The notes: a model not told the origin generated them from the letters alone. A DNA stretch of 64,000 bases from Thalassospira sp. HF15 (GCF_011806525.1 NZ_JAAVKI010000005.1:397067-461066), one strand, 5' to 3'. Shown: positions 1-10,809, counted from the first letter of the stretch. Translations and numbers: made by a program.

Positions 1-380
1 CGTGAACCAAAAGTCTGGTGGCGAGACGCAAAATCCAATCCGGTTTCGCAGGAATATTGGCAAAATGCGCCTGATTTCGGTCCATAGAAAGCATCAATCC
101 CCCCAAGGTCAAGCAGCTTGTGAATTTTTCGCCATTCAGTGCCGATTTCAACGCAAGGCACGCCCCATTTTCACATGGCAGTTGCGCAAAACCGGCACTA
201 TGGGCGCATATAAAGCAAGCTTAAAGGAAGCACAGAAATTTAACGGGAACTTGTTTTGCATCGCAGTGTTTATACCAAGATGCACTGTTAGTACTTATGC
301 GCCAACGGCTTGTAGGGATTGACAGGTTTCATCCCATTACCGCAGGGTGCGTGCCCTGACGAAATTCAAACGAGGAAACC
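1..380. other. Left-edge non-coding stretch
   Basis: No gene could be supported here. An open frame runs through most of it, but it lacks a ribosome binding site and recognisable protein features and is rich in Arg, Gln and Lys, as expected of non-coding DNA. The last part carries the ribosome binding site GAGGAAA just before the MFS gene, and the promoter of that gene is presumably here. Confidence 0.5.
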
Positions 381-1838
381 ATGCCGCGTTCGCCGGTCGC
401 CCTGATCATTGCATTGTCTGCAACACTGTTTGCGGCCTTTGCCCTGAACAGTGGATCATCCCTGCAATCTTCCTTGCTGGCTCTGCGTGCCTCTGCCGAG
501 GGATTTGCACCGGTCTATACCGGTATTATCATGGCATCCTATTATATCGGCTTTGTTGCCGGGATTGTCTGGGGCGCAAGCCTTGTGAACCGGGTGGGGC
601 ATATTAGGACCTTTGCCGCGTTGGCCTCAACCGGATCGGCCATCACGCTTTTGCATGCAGTCTTTGTTGATCCGATTACTTGGTCGCTGTTTCGCGCCTT
701 GACGGGCCTGTGCCTGTCGGGATTGTATCTGGTTGTGGAAAGCTGGCTGAACGCGCAGGCAGACAACACATCGCGCGGCAGTACCATTGCCATCTACATG
801 ACAGTGTCGCTTGGCGGTCTGGCGATTGGTCAGCTCTTGCTGAACGGTGCACCGGTCAGCAGCTTTGAGCTGTTTACCGTGGCTTCCGTTTTGCTGTCTC
901 TGTCACTCGTGCCTTTGGCACTGACCCGTCAACCGCCACCTTCTGCGGTCAGTGGTGACCGTATGACGTTCCGCCGTCTTTACAAAATCTCGCCGCTTGG
1001 CTTTGTTGCCGCGTCCGGCGCAGGCGTGCTGTCCGGAGCGGTTTATGGTGTTGGTCCGGTTTTTGCCGCCGACCTTGGTCTTGCGACCAACGATGTCGCC
1101 TATTTCATGTTCTTTGTCATTCTGGGCGGCATGATCATGCAGTTCCCGATTGGCAAGCTTTCAGACAGCGTACCACGCCAATATGTCATGATCGCCGTTC
1201 TGGTCGGATTGACGATTTGCGGCCTTTTCCCGCTGATCGCACCCGACCTTGTGCGTGACAATCTTTCCGTCTGGGGCGGGATTACGGGTGTGTTTATCAT
1301 GCCGGTCTATGGTCTGGCTGTGGCCTATGTCAATGACTATCTCGAACCAGAGGATATCGTCCCTGCATCGGGTGGCCTTCTGATCATTTATGGCGGGTCG
1401 GCGGCCAGTGGCCCGCTTCTGGGATCCAGTGCCATTGGCTATTTCGGCCCGTGGGCGCTGCCGGTGCTGTTTTCAATTATTGGTGTCTCTGTTGCGAGCT
1501 TTGCGATGTATCGCGCAGGCTTTGGTCGTCGTATCTCGATCGAGGAACAAGGTCAGTTCGTCGCCGTCCCGCGTACAACGCCAATGGCATTTGAACTCTC
1601 CCCGATTACCGATGATATCAGTACCGAGGATGGTAATGACGCAGCCACAAGCGACGAAGAGGCTGAACCCAAACCGTTTGATCCACACGATCTGGAAGAT
1701 GCGTTAACGCCGGATGGCACGGCCCACCCGGACGACATCGGGCAGGTTCAACCGGCAGACACCGACTCAACAGATGATGTGCATGACGGTGGCGCTGACA
1801 GTGATGAACCGGACACGGATAGCGAGAAGAAAACCTGA
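381..1838 (+). CDS. MFS transporter, YcaD-like, with long acidic C-terminal tail
   Basis: A 485-residue inner-membrane protein. About the first 395 residues are hydrophobic with roughly twelve membrane segments, and the arrangement, including the stretch FRALTGLCLSGLYLVVESWL, resembles the YcaD/YfkF-type major facilitator group. The substrate is unknown. The ATG is preceded by GAGGAAA at good spacing. The last 85 or so residues form a hydrophilic tail very rich in Asp, Glu, Thr and Ser, presumably cytoplasmic and disordered, which ordinary family members lack. It is followed by about 200 bases without a gene and then by malate synthase G on the same strand; co-transcription is not evident. 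Confidence 0.8.
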   Translation: MPRSPVALIIALSATLFAAFALNSGSSLQSSLLALRASAEGFAPVYTGIIMASYYIGFVAGIVWGASLVNRVGHIRTFAALASTGSAITLLHAVFVDPITWSLFRALTGLCLSGLYLVVESWLNAQADNTSRGSTIAIYMTVSLGGLAIGQLLLNGAPVSSFELFTVASVLLSLSLVPLALTRQPPPSAVSGDRMTFRRLYKISPLGFVAASGAGVLSGAVYGVGPVFAADLGLATNDVAYFMFFVILGGMIMQFPIGKLSDSVPRQYVMIAVLVGLTICGLFPLIAPDLVRDNLSVWGGITGVFIMPVYGLAVAYVNDYLEPEDIVPASGGLLIIYGGSAASGPLLGSSAIGYFGPWALPVLFSIIGVSVASFAMYRAGFGRRISIEEQGQFVAVPRTTPMAFELSPITDDISTEDGNDAATSDEEAEPKPFDPHDLEDALTPDGTAHPDDIGQVQPADTDSTDDVHDGGADSDEPDTDSEKKT

Positions 1839-2041
1839 ATAGGATCTGCTAAGCACCCACCGGGCGGGCTTCCATAATACGGAAAACATCCCACAAATTT
1901 GAAACAGCCTGTGGACCCAGCCCGGCTTCAACCCATATGTTGTGAACCAACAACAGGCGGGTCGGCTTTGCCACGCATGATGTGATTGTCGGCAAAGCGC
2001 CTTGATGGCCCGCAACAGTTCCAAGTCTGGTGAGAGAAAAC

Positions 2042-4234
2042 ATGACCCAACGCATCCAAGAAGGTGGCCTTCAGATTGCAAAAGTTCTGCATGATCTGGT
2101 AGCCAACGAAGTCATTCCGGGGACAGGGATCAGTTCCGATCAGTTCTGGGCATCATTTGAAAAGCTCGTCACTGAACTTGGACCACGCAACAAGGCGCTG
2201 CTGGCAAAGCGCGACGAATTGCAGGCCAAGATCGACGAATGGCATCTTTCACGTCAGGATCAGGCACGCGATCCGGCGGCCTACAAGGAATTCCTGACTG
2301 AGATCGGCTATCTTCTTCCCGAGGGTGATGATTTCTACATCACCACCACCCATGTCGATCCTGAAATCGGCCGGGTTGCCGGACCGCAGCTTGTCGTGCC
2401 GGTGATGAATGCGCGCTATGCCCTGAATGCAGCCAATGCGCGTTGGGGTAGCCTGTATGACGCGCTTTACGGCACCGACGTCATCGACGAGGAAGACGGC
2501 AAGGAAAAAACCAAGGCCTTTAACCCGAAACGTGGTGCGGCGGTTGTTGCCTACGCCGCCGAGTTCCTGGATGAAGCAGCCCCGCTTGCAACCGGCAAGC
2601 ATGCCGACGCGACCAAATACGAAGTGCGCGAAGACGGATCCGGCTGGTGGACGCTTGTTGTGACCCTGTCGGATGGCAGCGAAACCGCACTTGAATTGCC
2701 CTCACAGTTCATTGGTTACAATGAAAAGGATGGCAAGCTGACGGACATTCTGTTGCGTCGTCACAGCCTGCACATCGAAATCCATATCGATCCGACCCAT
2801 CCGATTGGCAAGGAACATGCCGCCGGGGTCTGTGACGTAATCATGGAATCTGCAGTCAGCACCATTCAGGACTGCGAAGATTCGATTGCCGCCGTCGATG
2901 CCGAGGACAAGACGCTTGCCTATCGCAACTGGCTTGGCCTGATGAAAGGCACGCTTGAAGAAAAGTTTGTAAAGGGCGGCAAAACAGTTACACGTCGCCT
3001 GAATCCGGACCGGACCTATCGGGGTGTGGATGGCAACGAAGTTGTCTTGCCAGGCCGCAGCCTGATGCTGATCCGTAATGTCGGGCATCTGATGACCACC
3101 GATGCGGTTCTTGATGCCAATGGCAATGAAGTCCCGGAAGGCTTCCTTGACGCCATGGTCACCAGCCTGATCGCCAAGCATGACGTGATCGGCAATAACG
3201 AACTTTCGAACTCGCGCCATGGCAGCGTCTATATCGTGAAGCCCAAAATGCACGGGCCAGAAGAGGTCGAGTTGACCAACGATCTGTTTGGCTTTGTTGA
3301 ACAGGCGATTGATCTGCCCGAACATACGCTCAAAGTCGGTATTATGGATGAGGAACGCCGCACGACGGTGAACCTCAAGGAATGCATCCGTGCAGCCAAG
3401 GACCGTGTTGTCTTCATCAATACCGGCTTCCTTGACCGTACCGGTGATGAAATCCACACCAGCATGGAAGCTGGCCCGATGGTCCGTAAGGAAGCGATGA
3501 AGGACCAGTACTGGATTGCGGCTTATGAAAACTGGAACGTCGATATCGGCCTTGAATGCGGCATGAAAGGCGTTGCCCAGATCGGCAAGGGTATGTGGGC
3601 CAAACCGGACCGCATGGCCGAGATGATGGAAGCCAAGATCGGTCATCCCAAGGCCGGTGCAAAATGTGCCTGGGTCCCGTCGCCGACGGCAGCAACCCTG
3701 CATGCCATTCACTATCATAAGGTTGATGTCCGTGCGGTGCAGGACGAGATCGGCAAGCGCGAACGTGCAAGCCTCGATGACATCCTGTCGATCCCGCGTC
3801 TGGGCGACATCAAACCGATGCCAAGCGAAATCCAGGAAGAGCTTGATAACAATGCTCAGGGGATTCTCGGCTACGTGGTGCGCTGGATCGATAGCGGCAT
3901 CGGCTGCTCGAAAGTGCCTGACATCAACGATGTCGGCCTGATGGAAGACCGTGCAACGCTGCGCATTTCAAGCCAGCATATCGCCAACTGGCTCCATCAT
4001 GGCCTGTGCAGCGAAGAACAGGTGATGGAAACCATGAAACGCATGGCAGCCGTTGTCGACAAGCAGAATGAAGGTGACCCGACTTATCGCAATATGGCCC
4101 CGAACTTTGATGACAGCATTGCCTTTGCAGCGGCATGCGATCTGGTCTTCAAAGGGCGTGAACAGCCAAACGGGTATACCGAACCGGTTCTGCATGCGCG
4201 CCGTCGCGAGGCGAAGGCAAAATACGGCGCCTGA
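2042..4234 (+). CDS. glcB: Malate synthase G
   Basis: A 730-residue cytoplasmic enzyme that condenses glyoxylate and acetyl-CoA to malate, in the glyoxylate/glycolate route. Length fits the G isoform. Visible signatures are the central [15 protein letters not shown] segment with the catalytic acidic residues, [12 protein letters not shown], and the C-terminal [20 protein letters not shown] segment that includes the conserved Cys-Ser-Lys-Val-Pro-Asp. An in-frame GTG lies 12 bases upstream, but GAGAG sits just before the ATG at 2042, so that start is preferred. A strong terminator follows. The gene appears to stand alone. Confidence 0.96.
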   Translation: MTQRIQEGGLQIAKVLHDLVANEVIPGTGISSDQFWASFEKLVTELGPRNKALLAKRDELQAKIDEWHLSRQDQARDPAAYKEFLTEIGYLLPEGDDFYITTTHVDPEIGRVAGPQLVVPVMNARYALNAANARWGSLYDALYGTDVIDEEDGKEKTKAFNPKRGAAVVAYAAEFLDEAAPLATGKHADATKYEVREDGSGWWTLVVTLSDGSETALELPSQFIGYNEKDGKLTDILLRRHSLHIEIHIDPTHPIGKEHAAGVCDVIMESAVSTIQDCEDSIAAVDAEDKTLAYRNWLGLMKGTLEEKFVKGGKTVTRRLNPDRTYRGVDGNEVVLPGRSLMLIRNVGHLMTTDAVLDANGNEVPEGFLDAMVTSLIAKHDVIGNNELSNSRHGSVYIVKPKMHGPEEVELTNDLFGFVEQAIDLPEHTLKVGIMDEERRTTVNLKECIRAAKDRVVFINTGFLDRTGDEIHTSMEAGPMVRKEAMKDQYWIAAYENWNVDIGLECGMKGVAQIGKGMWAKPDRMAEMMEAKIGHPKAGAKCAWVPSPTAATLHAIHYHKVDVRAVQDEIGKRERASLDDILSIPRLGDIKPMPSEIQEELDNNAQGILGYVVRWIDSGIGCSKVPDINDVGLMEDRATLRISSQHIANWLHHGLCSEEQVMETMKRMAAVVDKQNEGDPTYRNMAPNFDDSIAFAAACDLVFKGREQPNGYTEPVLHARRREAKAKYGA

Positions 4235-4265
4235 TCGCGCTGCGGTATCAAAGCACAGCTAAGAC

Positions 4266-4297
4266 AAAAGCCGCCCGACACGTTCGGGCGGCTTTTA
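4266..4297 (+). terminator. Rho-independent terminator of glcB
   Basis: GC-rich inverted repeat AAAAGCCGCCCGA / TCGGGCGGCTTTT with a short loop and a T-run on the + strand, about 30 bases after the glcB stop codon. Confidence 0.9.
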
Positions 4298-4305
4298 TGT
4301 TGCAT

Positions 4306-4335
4306 AAAATGCTGCAGCATAAAGTGCAGCATTTT
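4306..4335 (-). terminator. Hairpin terminator of map (bidirectional)
   Basis: Inverted repeat AAAATGCTGCA / TGCAGCATTTT with T-runs on both strands, lying eight bases beyond the stop codon of the minus-strand aminopeptidase gene. The same stem sequence is used by the terminator at 17366-17396. Confidence 0.75.
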
Positions 4336-4343
4336 TGGTGAAA

Positions 4344-5093
4344 TCAATTGCCCAGAGTCATGATCTCGTATCCCTTTTCGGTCACAACAAGGGTATGTTC
4401 ATACTGTACGGTTGCATCACCGGTATCGGCATAAAGCGTCCAGCCATCCTCACTATCAAGGGCCCATTTTGCCCCACGTGACAGAAACGGCTCGATGGTA
4501 ATCACTTGCCCCTTCTTAAGCGCACGTCGTTCCTTGGGGTCATCCCAAGTCGGGATGGTGTGGGGATGTTCATGCAGTGATTTGCCAATGCCATGGCTGG
4601 CAAGGTTGCGGATCAGGGTATAGCCACCCTTACGTGCAAAATTTTCGATCTTCAGCCCGATCTCGCGGATCGGGGCCTTATCACGGACGACCTTGATACC
4701 CGTCCACATGGCCTTCTTGCCATCCTCGCACAGTTTTGCCAATTCAGGTCTTGCGGTACCGCAGATAAAGCTGGCGCCGGTATCGGAGAAGTATCCTTCA
4801 AGGGACGCCGAAACATCAATATTGACCAGATCGCCGTCAGCCAGAACCTGATCACCGGGAATGCCATGCGCAACCGCCTCGTTAACACTGATACAGGTCG
4901 CACCGGGAAATTTGTATTCGCTTTCGGGTGCTGAAACCGCCCCGGCATCTTCAAGAATCTTGCGCCCAATATGATCAAGCTCGGCCGTGGTGATCCCCGG
5001 CACGACGGTCGCTCCCATGACATCACGCGCGCGCGCACAAATCCGCCCAATTTTGCGCAAGTGTTCCAGTTCTTTTTCCGATGAAATTGTCAT
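4344..5093 (-). CDS. map: Type I methionine aminopeptidase
   Basis: A 249-residue enzyme that removes the initiator methionine from nascent proteins. The five metal ligands of the family are visible in order: two Asp in NIDVSASLEGYFSDTG, His in SHGIGKSLHEHPH, Glu in ITIEPFLS, and Glu in QYEHTLVVTEKG. It has no N-terminal zinc extension. The ATG at 5093 is preferred; an in-frame GTG lies at 5114. Neither has a clear Shine-Dalgarno sequence. The gene begins just after the diguanylate cyclase stop on the same strand. The sequence is somewhat divergent from the common housekeeping form, so it may be a second copy in this genome. Confidence 0.92.
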   Translation of the reverse strand: MTISSEKELEHLRKIGRICARARDVMGATVVPGITTAELDHIGRKILEDAGAVSAPESEYKFPGATCISVNEAVAHGIPGDQVLADGDLVNIDVSASLEGYFSDTGASFICGTARPELAKLCEDGKKAMWTGIKVVRDKAPIREIGLKIENFARKGGYTLIRNLASHGIGKSLHEHPHTIPTWDDPKERRALKKGQVITIEPFLSRGAKWALDSEDGWTLYADTGDATVQYEHTLVVTEKGYEIMTLGN

Positions 5094-5124
5094 GGAATGC
5101 TTATTGCGATGCACTGATGCAAAG

Positions 5125-6828
5125 TCAAGAAAACCCGCGTTCTTGCGTCAGAGACGATCTTCTGTCGGGCTGGGCAATGTCATCGGAATAGAGCACAAAA
5201 CAGTTCTTGCCCTTTGACTTCGCAGCGTACAAGGCATTGTCGGCCTTATCGAGAAGGACATCGATCGTCCTGCCCTGCGTCGGATAAAGGGCAATGCCGA
5301 TGCTCATATGGATGGAAACGTGGGTGCCCCCCGTAATAAACGGCATCTGGATAGCGTTCAAAATCCGTTCGGCCAGCACGGAAGCTTCGGCCGCCGCACT
5401 ATTTTCCATGTGGCACACGACCACCATCTCGTCCCCACCCAAACGCACAACCAGATCATCACCGCGCACACAGTGGCGCAAACGTTGGGCAACCTCACGC
5501 AGCACATCATCCCCTGCTGCATGACCGAACTCGTCATTGATGGGTTTAAAGTCATCAAGATCCAGCATCATGACCGCAAGTTGCGACTTCTGGCGATCCG
5601 CCCGGGCAAGAGCATGCTCAGAATAGACATCAAGTGCCAAGCGGTTCCCAAGTCCGGTCAGGTTATCGTGATGGGCAATATGTTCCATTTGGCCAAGGGC
5701 TGCGTCCTTTTCCGTAAGTTTGGCGAGCAACGACTGCAGACTGTTTGAGAGGATTTTGATTTCCCGTGCGCCATCGACATCGGGAAGACGATCAATCTCG
5801 CCACGTTTCATTTCCTCAATCGAACGGGCCATATGACCTATCGGTCCGACAAAGAATCCTGCACCCCACCATGCAATCACGCTAAAGATGATACTTAAAA
5901 GCAGCCCCCACGCCATAATGTCGCGGCGCAGGACATGAACGGGTTCAAGCGCCTCGTCGACCGGCTGACGCACCAGAATTGACCAGTTCAATCCAGCGTA
6001 ATCAAGATGACCATCCGCCGGTGCGAAGCCGGTGAGATATTCTGCGCCACCGGGCCATTTGCTGATCTTCCATCCGATGTTGTTTTGCTGCGCCTGCTCA
6101 AGCGCATCAAGTTCAAGCGACGATCCTACCAGTGCTGTGTCGGCACCCAACAGAACCGTACCCTCCTCGGATATTACAAATATTTCGACATCGCCATGGA
6201 TGCCTTGCCCGGCGAACAGGGTTTTGCGGACGTTATCGGCCCATTCCCAACTCAGATGGGTGGCAAATACACCGGTAAACTGATCATCATTATTGAACAG
6301 CGGAACCGCAATATCGACAAACTGGATCGGCTCCCCGTTATGCGGCGGGAATTTCTCAGCCAACAATTTCGCATCGTGAACATCACCGATGAACTGGCCG
6401 TTCTTGCCATACTGGTACACCGGGCGTTGCGCAATATTGACCCCCAGTAACACATCGTCGGTGGCGGCAACCACCGTCCCGTCTTGGTCAAGCACGCCAA
6501 TCCAGGTAAAGATCGGGATTTCATCGCTCAGCCGATTGATAATATCGGAAATCTGTTGGGTGTCTTGGAGTTCGCGCAGGACAGAAAGCGTACTGAGAAC
6601 CGAAACCTCACCACGGTGGGTCCACATGGTACGGTCCAGCTCATCGGCCATCTGACGCGCAATATCAGAAACGCCAAGGCCGATCTGCGTTTGCAGATCA
6701 GCACCGGATCGCTTGCCAATCACAAAGCTCATCAATACAGTCAGGCCAACCAGCAGCAGCGCCGTTGCCAAAGCGACTTGCACGCGGATTCCGACCTGCA
6801 ACAACTTGTTCAAGGCAGACACTCTCAC
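5125..6828 (-). CDS. Membrane diguanylate cyclase with double-CACHE-like sensor
   Basis: A 567-residue inner-membrane protein predicted to make cyclic di-GMP. It has a membrane segment near residues 15-37, a periplasmic sensor region of about 260 residues resembling a CACHE domain, a second membrane segment near 305-327, a HAMP-like linker and a C-terminal GGDEF domain. The active-site loop reads GGDEM (residues 464-468), a tolerated change at the fifth position. The autoinhibitory RxxD site is present as RGDD, five residues before the loop. Translation starts at GTG with CGGAGA upstream. No EAL domain is present. The signal it senses cannot be told from sequence. Confidence 0.9.
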   Translation of the reverse strand: MRVSALNKLLQVGIRVQVALATALLLVGLTVLMSFVIGKRSGADLQTQIGLGVSDIARQMADELDRTMWTHRGEVSVLSTLSVLRELQDTQQISDIINRLSDEIPIFTWIGVLDQDGTVVAATDDVLLGVNIAQRPVYQYGKNGQFIGDVHDAKLLAEKFPPHNGEPIQFVDIAVPLFNNDDQFTGVFATHLSWEWADNVRKTLFAGQGIHGDVEIFVISEEGTVLLGADTALVGSSLELDALEQAQQNNIGWKISKWPGGAEYLTGFAPADGHLDYAGLNWSILVRQPVDEALEPVHVLRRDIMAWGLLLSIIFSVIAWWGAGFFVGPIGHMARSIEEMKRGEIDRLPDVDGAREIKILSNSLQSLLAKLTEKDAALGQMEHIAHHDNLTGLGNRLALDVYSEHALARADRQKSQLAVMMLDLDDFKPINDEFGHAAGDDVLREVAQRLRHCVRGDDLVVRLGGDEMVVVCHMENSAAAEASVLAERILNAIQMPFITGGTHVSIHMSIGIALYPTQGRTIDVLLDKADNALYAAKSKGKNCFVLYSDDIAQPDRRSSLTQERGFS

Positions 6829-6950
6829 TCTCGATCTCCGGGGTCTTTTCTTTTATCTGGGACCCTCGACAGCGGTTAATTTATCACACCGCTTTTATGA
6901 TCGTCGATATAAGCATCCGCATCAGACTTTTTAAGACGACAAGCCAAATA

Positions 6951-6983
6951 AAAAAAACGCGGCACCCAATTTTGGGTGCCGCG
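6951..6983 (-). terminator. Rho-independent terminator of pcaHG
   Basis: Perfect 12-base stem CGCGGCACCCAA / TTGGGTGCCGCG, followed on the minus strand by a run of seven or more T. It lies about 25 bases past the pcaG stop. Confidence 0.92.
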
Positions 6984-7007
6984 CTGTCATTACGTTGGGT
7001 GTTGCGC

Positions 7008-7637
7008 TCAGATATCAAAAAACACAGTTTCGCCGTCACCCTGCAAGATGATGTCAAACCGGTAAACCGGGATCGGCCCACTGTCATCGCGGGTTGCGAT
7101 CAGGGTCTTGCGACGTTCGTGTTGCTCGATCAGGTTCAGCACCGGATCATTTGCATTTTTATCGGCTTCGTCAGCGAAATACATCCGTGTGTTCAAGCCG
7201 ATATTGATCCCGCGCGCCACGATCCAGAAATTGATATGCGGGGCCATATCGCGATTATTGCGACCGGCAACCACGCCCGGTTTGATGGTTTCAAAGCGAT
7301 AGACAGCCGTATCAAAATCCGTGCCCGTTCGCCCCCAACCACGGAAGTCGTCATCAATCTTGCCGGATGTCTGACGATCGAGTTCGTTGTTATATCGCCC
7401 GTCCGCATTGGCCTGCCAGATTTCAAGCAACGCATCACGGAGCGGCGTACCGGTGCCGTCAATCACCCGACCTTCGATGATGATCCGTTCGCCGCGTGTG
7501 TTTTCATCAGCCAGAATGTTGGTGAAGTTGTTTTCAAAGATATCAAAACCGGCCTGCTTGGGAATGAGCCCGATATGAACATAGGGCCCTGCTGTCTGGG
7601 AGGCTGTTTCTTTGAGATAATCAAGGTTCTGCACCAT
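7008..7637 (-). CDS. pcaG: Protocatechuate 3,4-dioxygenase alpha subunit
   Basis: A 209-residue subunit of the intradiol ring-cleaving enzyme that turns protocatechuate into 3-carboxy-cis,cis-muconate. It has the family signature LLEIWQANADGRYNNELD and the PHINFWIVARGINIGLNTRMYF segment. As expected of the alpha chain, it lacks the full set of iron ligands. It begins three bases after the pcaH stop, so the two are cotranscribed and presumably coupled. The other beta-ketoadipate genes are not in this window. Confidence 0.95.
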   Translation of the reverse strand: MVQNLDYLKETASQTAGPYVHIGLIPKQAGFDIFENNFTNILADENTRGERIIIEGRVIDGTGTPLRDALLEIWQANADGRYNNELDRQTSGKIDDDFRGWGRTGTDFDTAVYRFETIKPGVVAGRNNRDMAPHINFWIVARGINIGLNTRMYFADEADKNANDPVLNLIEQHERRKTLIATRDDSGPIPVYRFDIILQGDGETVFFDI

Positions 7638-7640
7638 GGT

Positions 7641-8387
<747 letters not shown>

Positions 8388-8423
8388 TCAATGTCCGTGT
8401 TAAGTCCATCCTGCGTGGACAAT

Positions 8424-8440
8424 TGCATAAAATAAATGCA
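8424..8440. promoter_or_regulatory. Candidate LysR-type operator between pcaH and its regulator
   Basis: Inverted repeat TGCAT-N7-ATGCA in the short AT-rich gap between the divergent pcaH and LysR genes, with the dyad form expected of a LysR-type binding site. Inferred from position and symmetry only. Confidence 0.45.
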
Positions 8441-8458
8441 TCATTTATCATCTTATTC

Positions 8459-9448
8459 ATGAGTAATTTTGATCATTTGGAACTGGACGGTCATGCGCTG
8501 CGTCTGTTTCTGGCCGTTCTTGAAGAAGGGTCCGTCACCGCAGCGGCCGAACGACTTGGTTTGACGCAGTCCGCGGTCAGCCATAACCTGACCAAATTGC
8601 GCCGGATCATGCACGACCCGCTTTTCACCAAATCCGGTCGCGGGATCGTGGCAACGGCGCACGCGCAAAACCTGGCCGAACAGGCCCGGTTTCTTCTCGA
8701 TCAAATGCAGGCCTTTGCCAGTGGTGCGGATTTTAAGCCCGATGGCGCATCGATGACGCTAACGATTGCGGCCAATGATCTGCAGCGCGATCTATTGTTG
8801 CCAACCCTGTTTCATAATCTTGACGAAGCACTTTCCAATATCCGGATGACCGTGGTGCCGTCGCTTCTGCCGGGGCCGGCATTGCTGCGCGAAAATCACT
8901 GTGACCTTCTGATTTCGCCGCGCCCGCCCGAAGGGGTCGATATCGTGCAAAAGCGCCTTCTGACCGATCATTACATGGTGTTTTACGATCCGGATATGCG
9001 CGACGCACCGCAAAGCCATGACGACTATCTTGGAGCACGCCATATTACGGTGCGCTATGGCAATAACCGCACACTTGAATTTGATGATATGCTTGAAAGC
9101 CAAGGCATTGATCGCAACATAGTTTTGCGGGTGCCGAACTTTACCGCCATTGCCGAATTCCTGCGCGGAAGCAACATGATCGCGACCTTGCCGAGCCTTT
9201 TGCAAAAGCATGCCCTGCGCGATTTCGCGCGCGCACCAATGCCTTTGAACGACCTTAAAGACGGGACGCTTGATCTGCCGATTTTCATGTGCTGGCACCA
9301 ACGCTATCAGCATGATCCATCGCACCGCTGGTTGCGTGAGCAGCTTGAAGATGTCGCAGCAACCCGGCTACGTATGCCTGCAAACCGCCCCGTTTCACAA
9401 TCCACACGTCACGCACATCCCCGCGAAGGACACCATGACGATTACTGA
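8459..9448 (+). CDS. LysR-type transcriptional regulator, probable pcaHG regulator
   Basis: A 329-residue regulator. The N-terminal winged helix-turn-helix (GSVTAAAERLGLTQSAVSHN) is typical of LysR proteins and is followed by a substrate-binding-like effector domain. ATG at 8459 is chosen; an upstream TTG in frame has no support. Its position, divergent from pcaHG, suggests it senses protocatechuate or a downstream intermediate, but it is not clearly PcaQ. Its 3' end overlaps the next gene by 14 bases. Confidence 0.85.
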   Translation: MSNFDHLELDGHALRLFLAVLEEGSVTAAAERLGLTQSAVSHNLTKLRRIMHDPLFTKSGRGIVATAHAQNLAEQARFLLDQMQAFASGADFKPDGASMTLTIAANDLQRDLLLPTLFHNLDEALSNIRMTVVPSLLPGPALLRENHCDLLISPRPPEGVDIVQKRLLTDHYMVFYDPDMRDAPQSHDDYLGARHITVRYGNNRTLEFDDMLESQGIDRNIVLRVPNFTAIAEFLRGSNMIATLPSLLQKHALRDFARAPMPLNDLKDGTLDLPIFMCWHQRYQHDPSHRWLREQLEDVAATRLRMPANRPVSQSTRHAHPREGHHDDY

Positions 9449-10070
9449 AATCATCTATTGGCTTGAACTGGCCGGGGTTGCTGTTTTTGCGATTACCGGC
9501 GCACTTGAGGCATCCCGTCGTCAGATGGACATGGTCGGGTTTGTCCTGATCGCCACCTTTACAGGTATTGGCGGCGGCACGGTGCGCGATGTCATCACCG
9601 GCGCAACACCGGTTTTCTGGATCCGCGACACCACATGGCTTGTGACCTGTATCGGGGCTGCGGTTCTGACCTATTTCACGGCCCACCTTGTCGAACGGCG
9701 GTATGTTGCCTTGCTGTGGCTGGATGCGCTTGGCTTGGCGATGTTCGGAGTCACCGGGGCGGCCATCGGATTAAATCTGGGCGTATCCCCACTGGTCGCA
9801 ATCGTTCTGGGCATGATCACCGCCACTTTCGGCGGGATGGTGCGTGATGTGGTCTGTAATGAAATCCCGCTGATCCTGCGGCCAGAGATTTATATCACCT
9901 GTGCACTTGTCGGGGCGGGGATCTACGTGATCGGCACCGCAATGCTTGAACTGCCGCGCGGGCCCATCGCCATGATCGCCTTCTTTACTGCCTTCCTGAT
10001 GCGCGCATGTGCGATCAAATTCAAACTGAGCTTCCCGGTCTACAAGGCCCGTCCGGGTCGGGAGTACTAG
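9435..10070 (+). CDS. TRIC family channel (YadS/UPF0126-like)
   Basis: A 211-residue membrane protein with about seven membrane segments arranged as an internal duplication. Each half carries the glycine-rich motif GxGGGxxRD (FTGIGGGTVRDV near residue 45 and TATFGGMVRDV further on), diagnostic of the trimeric intracellular cation channel family. Bacterial members conduct monovalent cations or are uncharacterised. A GAAGGA ribosome binding site precedes the ATG, which lies inside the end of the LysR gene, so the two are probably translationally coupled. Confidence 0.85.
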   Translation: MTITEIIYWLELAGVAVFAITGALEASRRQMDMVGFVLIATFTGIGGGTVRDVITGATPVFWIRDTTWLVTCIGAAVLTYFTAHLVERRYVALLWLDALGLAMFGVTGAAIGLNLGVSPLVAIVLGMITATFGGMVRDVVCNEIPLILRPEIYITCALVGAGIYVIGTAMLELPRGPIAMIAFFTAFLMRACAIKFKLSFPVYKARPGREY

Positions 10071-10095
10071 GCAACAGGCGCATACAATCGAGAAC

Positions 10096-10809
10096 CTATT
10101 CGACGATCAACTGAACCCGGTCGCTTGAAAAGGCGGTCACGCCATATTCGATTGGTACCCCTGCGGAATCGACATCGATACTTTCGGTCGAAATCACCGG
10201 CCGGTTGCGCGCCTGTTTCAGCAGGTTCGCAACCCGCGACGATGGCAGGGTCGCGGAAATACGGGTGGTTTTGCGGCTGTAATCATCAATCCCAAAGCGT
10301 TTGAGGGCCTCTGTCAGCGATTTAGTCTCGACGAAGATTTCAACAATCCCGTCAAAGCGGGCAGCCGGAAGATAGCTTGTCGCCACCGCAAGCGGCACAC
10401 CATCAGCCTCCGAGACAGAGAACAATTCAATCACCCGCGTGCCCGGTTTGACATCAAGGCACTGGGCGACCGTCGCATTGGCTTTGAGCACCTCGGACGA
10501 GACAAGACGTTTATCGGGCAACCGATGTCGGCCGGATACGATCTGTGAAAAACGGGTTTTGGACCCCAGCGGGTAATCAAGGATCTGTTCCTGAACAAAT
10601 GCCCCGCGCCCCTGTTCGACACGGACAACATTGGAATCGACCAGTGCAGCCATGGCACGTCGTACCGTGTGGCGATTCACCCCGAAACGCCGGACCAGTT
10701 CCATCTCGGTCGGCATCTTTTCACCCGGTGTGAAGACACCATCAGAAATATCCGCCAGAAGCTGCTTTTCTATTTGCTTCCAAATGGATAAGCCCGGTTC
10801 CCAATCCAT
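10096..10809 (-). CDS. phnF: GntR/HutC-type regulator of phosphonate genes
   Basis: A 237-residue transcriptional regulator with an N-terminal GntR winged helix (PTEMELVRRFGVNRHTVRRAM) and a C-terminal UTRA ligand-binding domain. It is divergent from phnG and fits PhnF in length, domain order and location. It probably represses the phn units when phosphate is plentiful or an inducer is absent. A candidate operator lies in the intergenic region, with a related one upstream of phnC. Confidence 0.9.
   Translation of the reverse strand: MDWEPGLSIWKQIEKQLLADISDGVFTPGEKMPTEMELVRRFGVNRHTVRRAMAALVDSNVVRVEQGRGAFVQEQILDYPLGSKTRFSQIVSGRHRLPDKRLVSSEVLKANATVAQCLDVKPGTRVIELFSVSEADGVPLAVATSYLPAARFDGIVEIFVETKSLTEALKRFGIDDYSRKTTRISATLPSSRVANLLKQARNRPVISTESIDVDSAGVPIEYGVTAFSSDRVQLIVE

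Noticed and set aside
2..322. Open frame of 106 codons on the + strand at the left edge
   Set aside because: No ribosome binding site, composition unlike a protein, and no family feature.
511..522. GGTCTATACC, matching the phn operator core
   Set aside because: It lies inside the MFS coding sequence, far from any phn gene, and is probably chance.
2702..3718. 338-codon frame antisense to malate synthase G
   Set aside because: It is the complement of a clearly conserved gene; long antisense frames are common in GC-rich coding DNA, and this one has no family feature or ribosome binding site.
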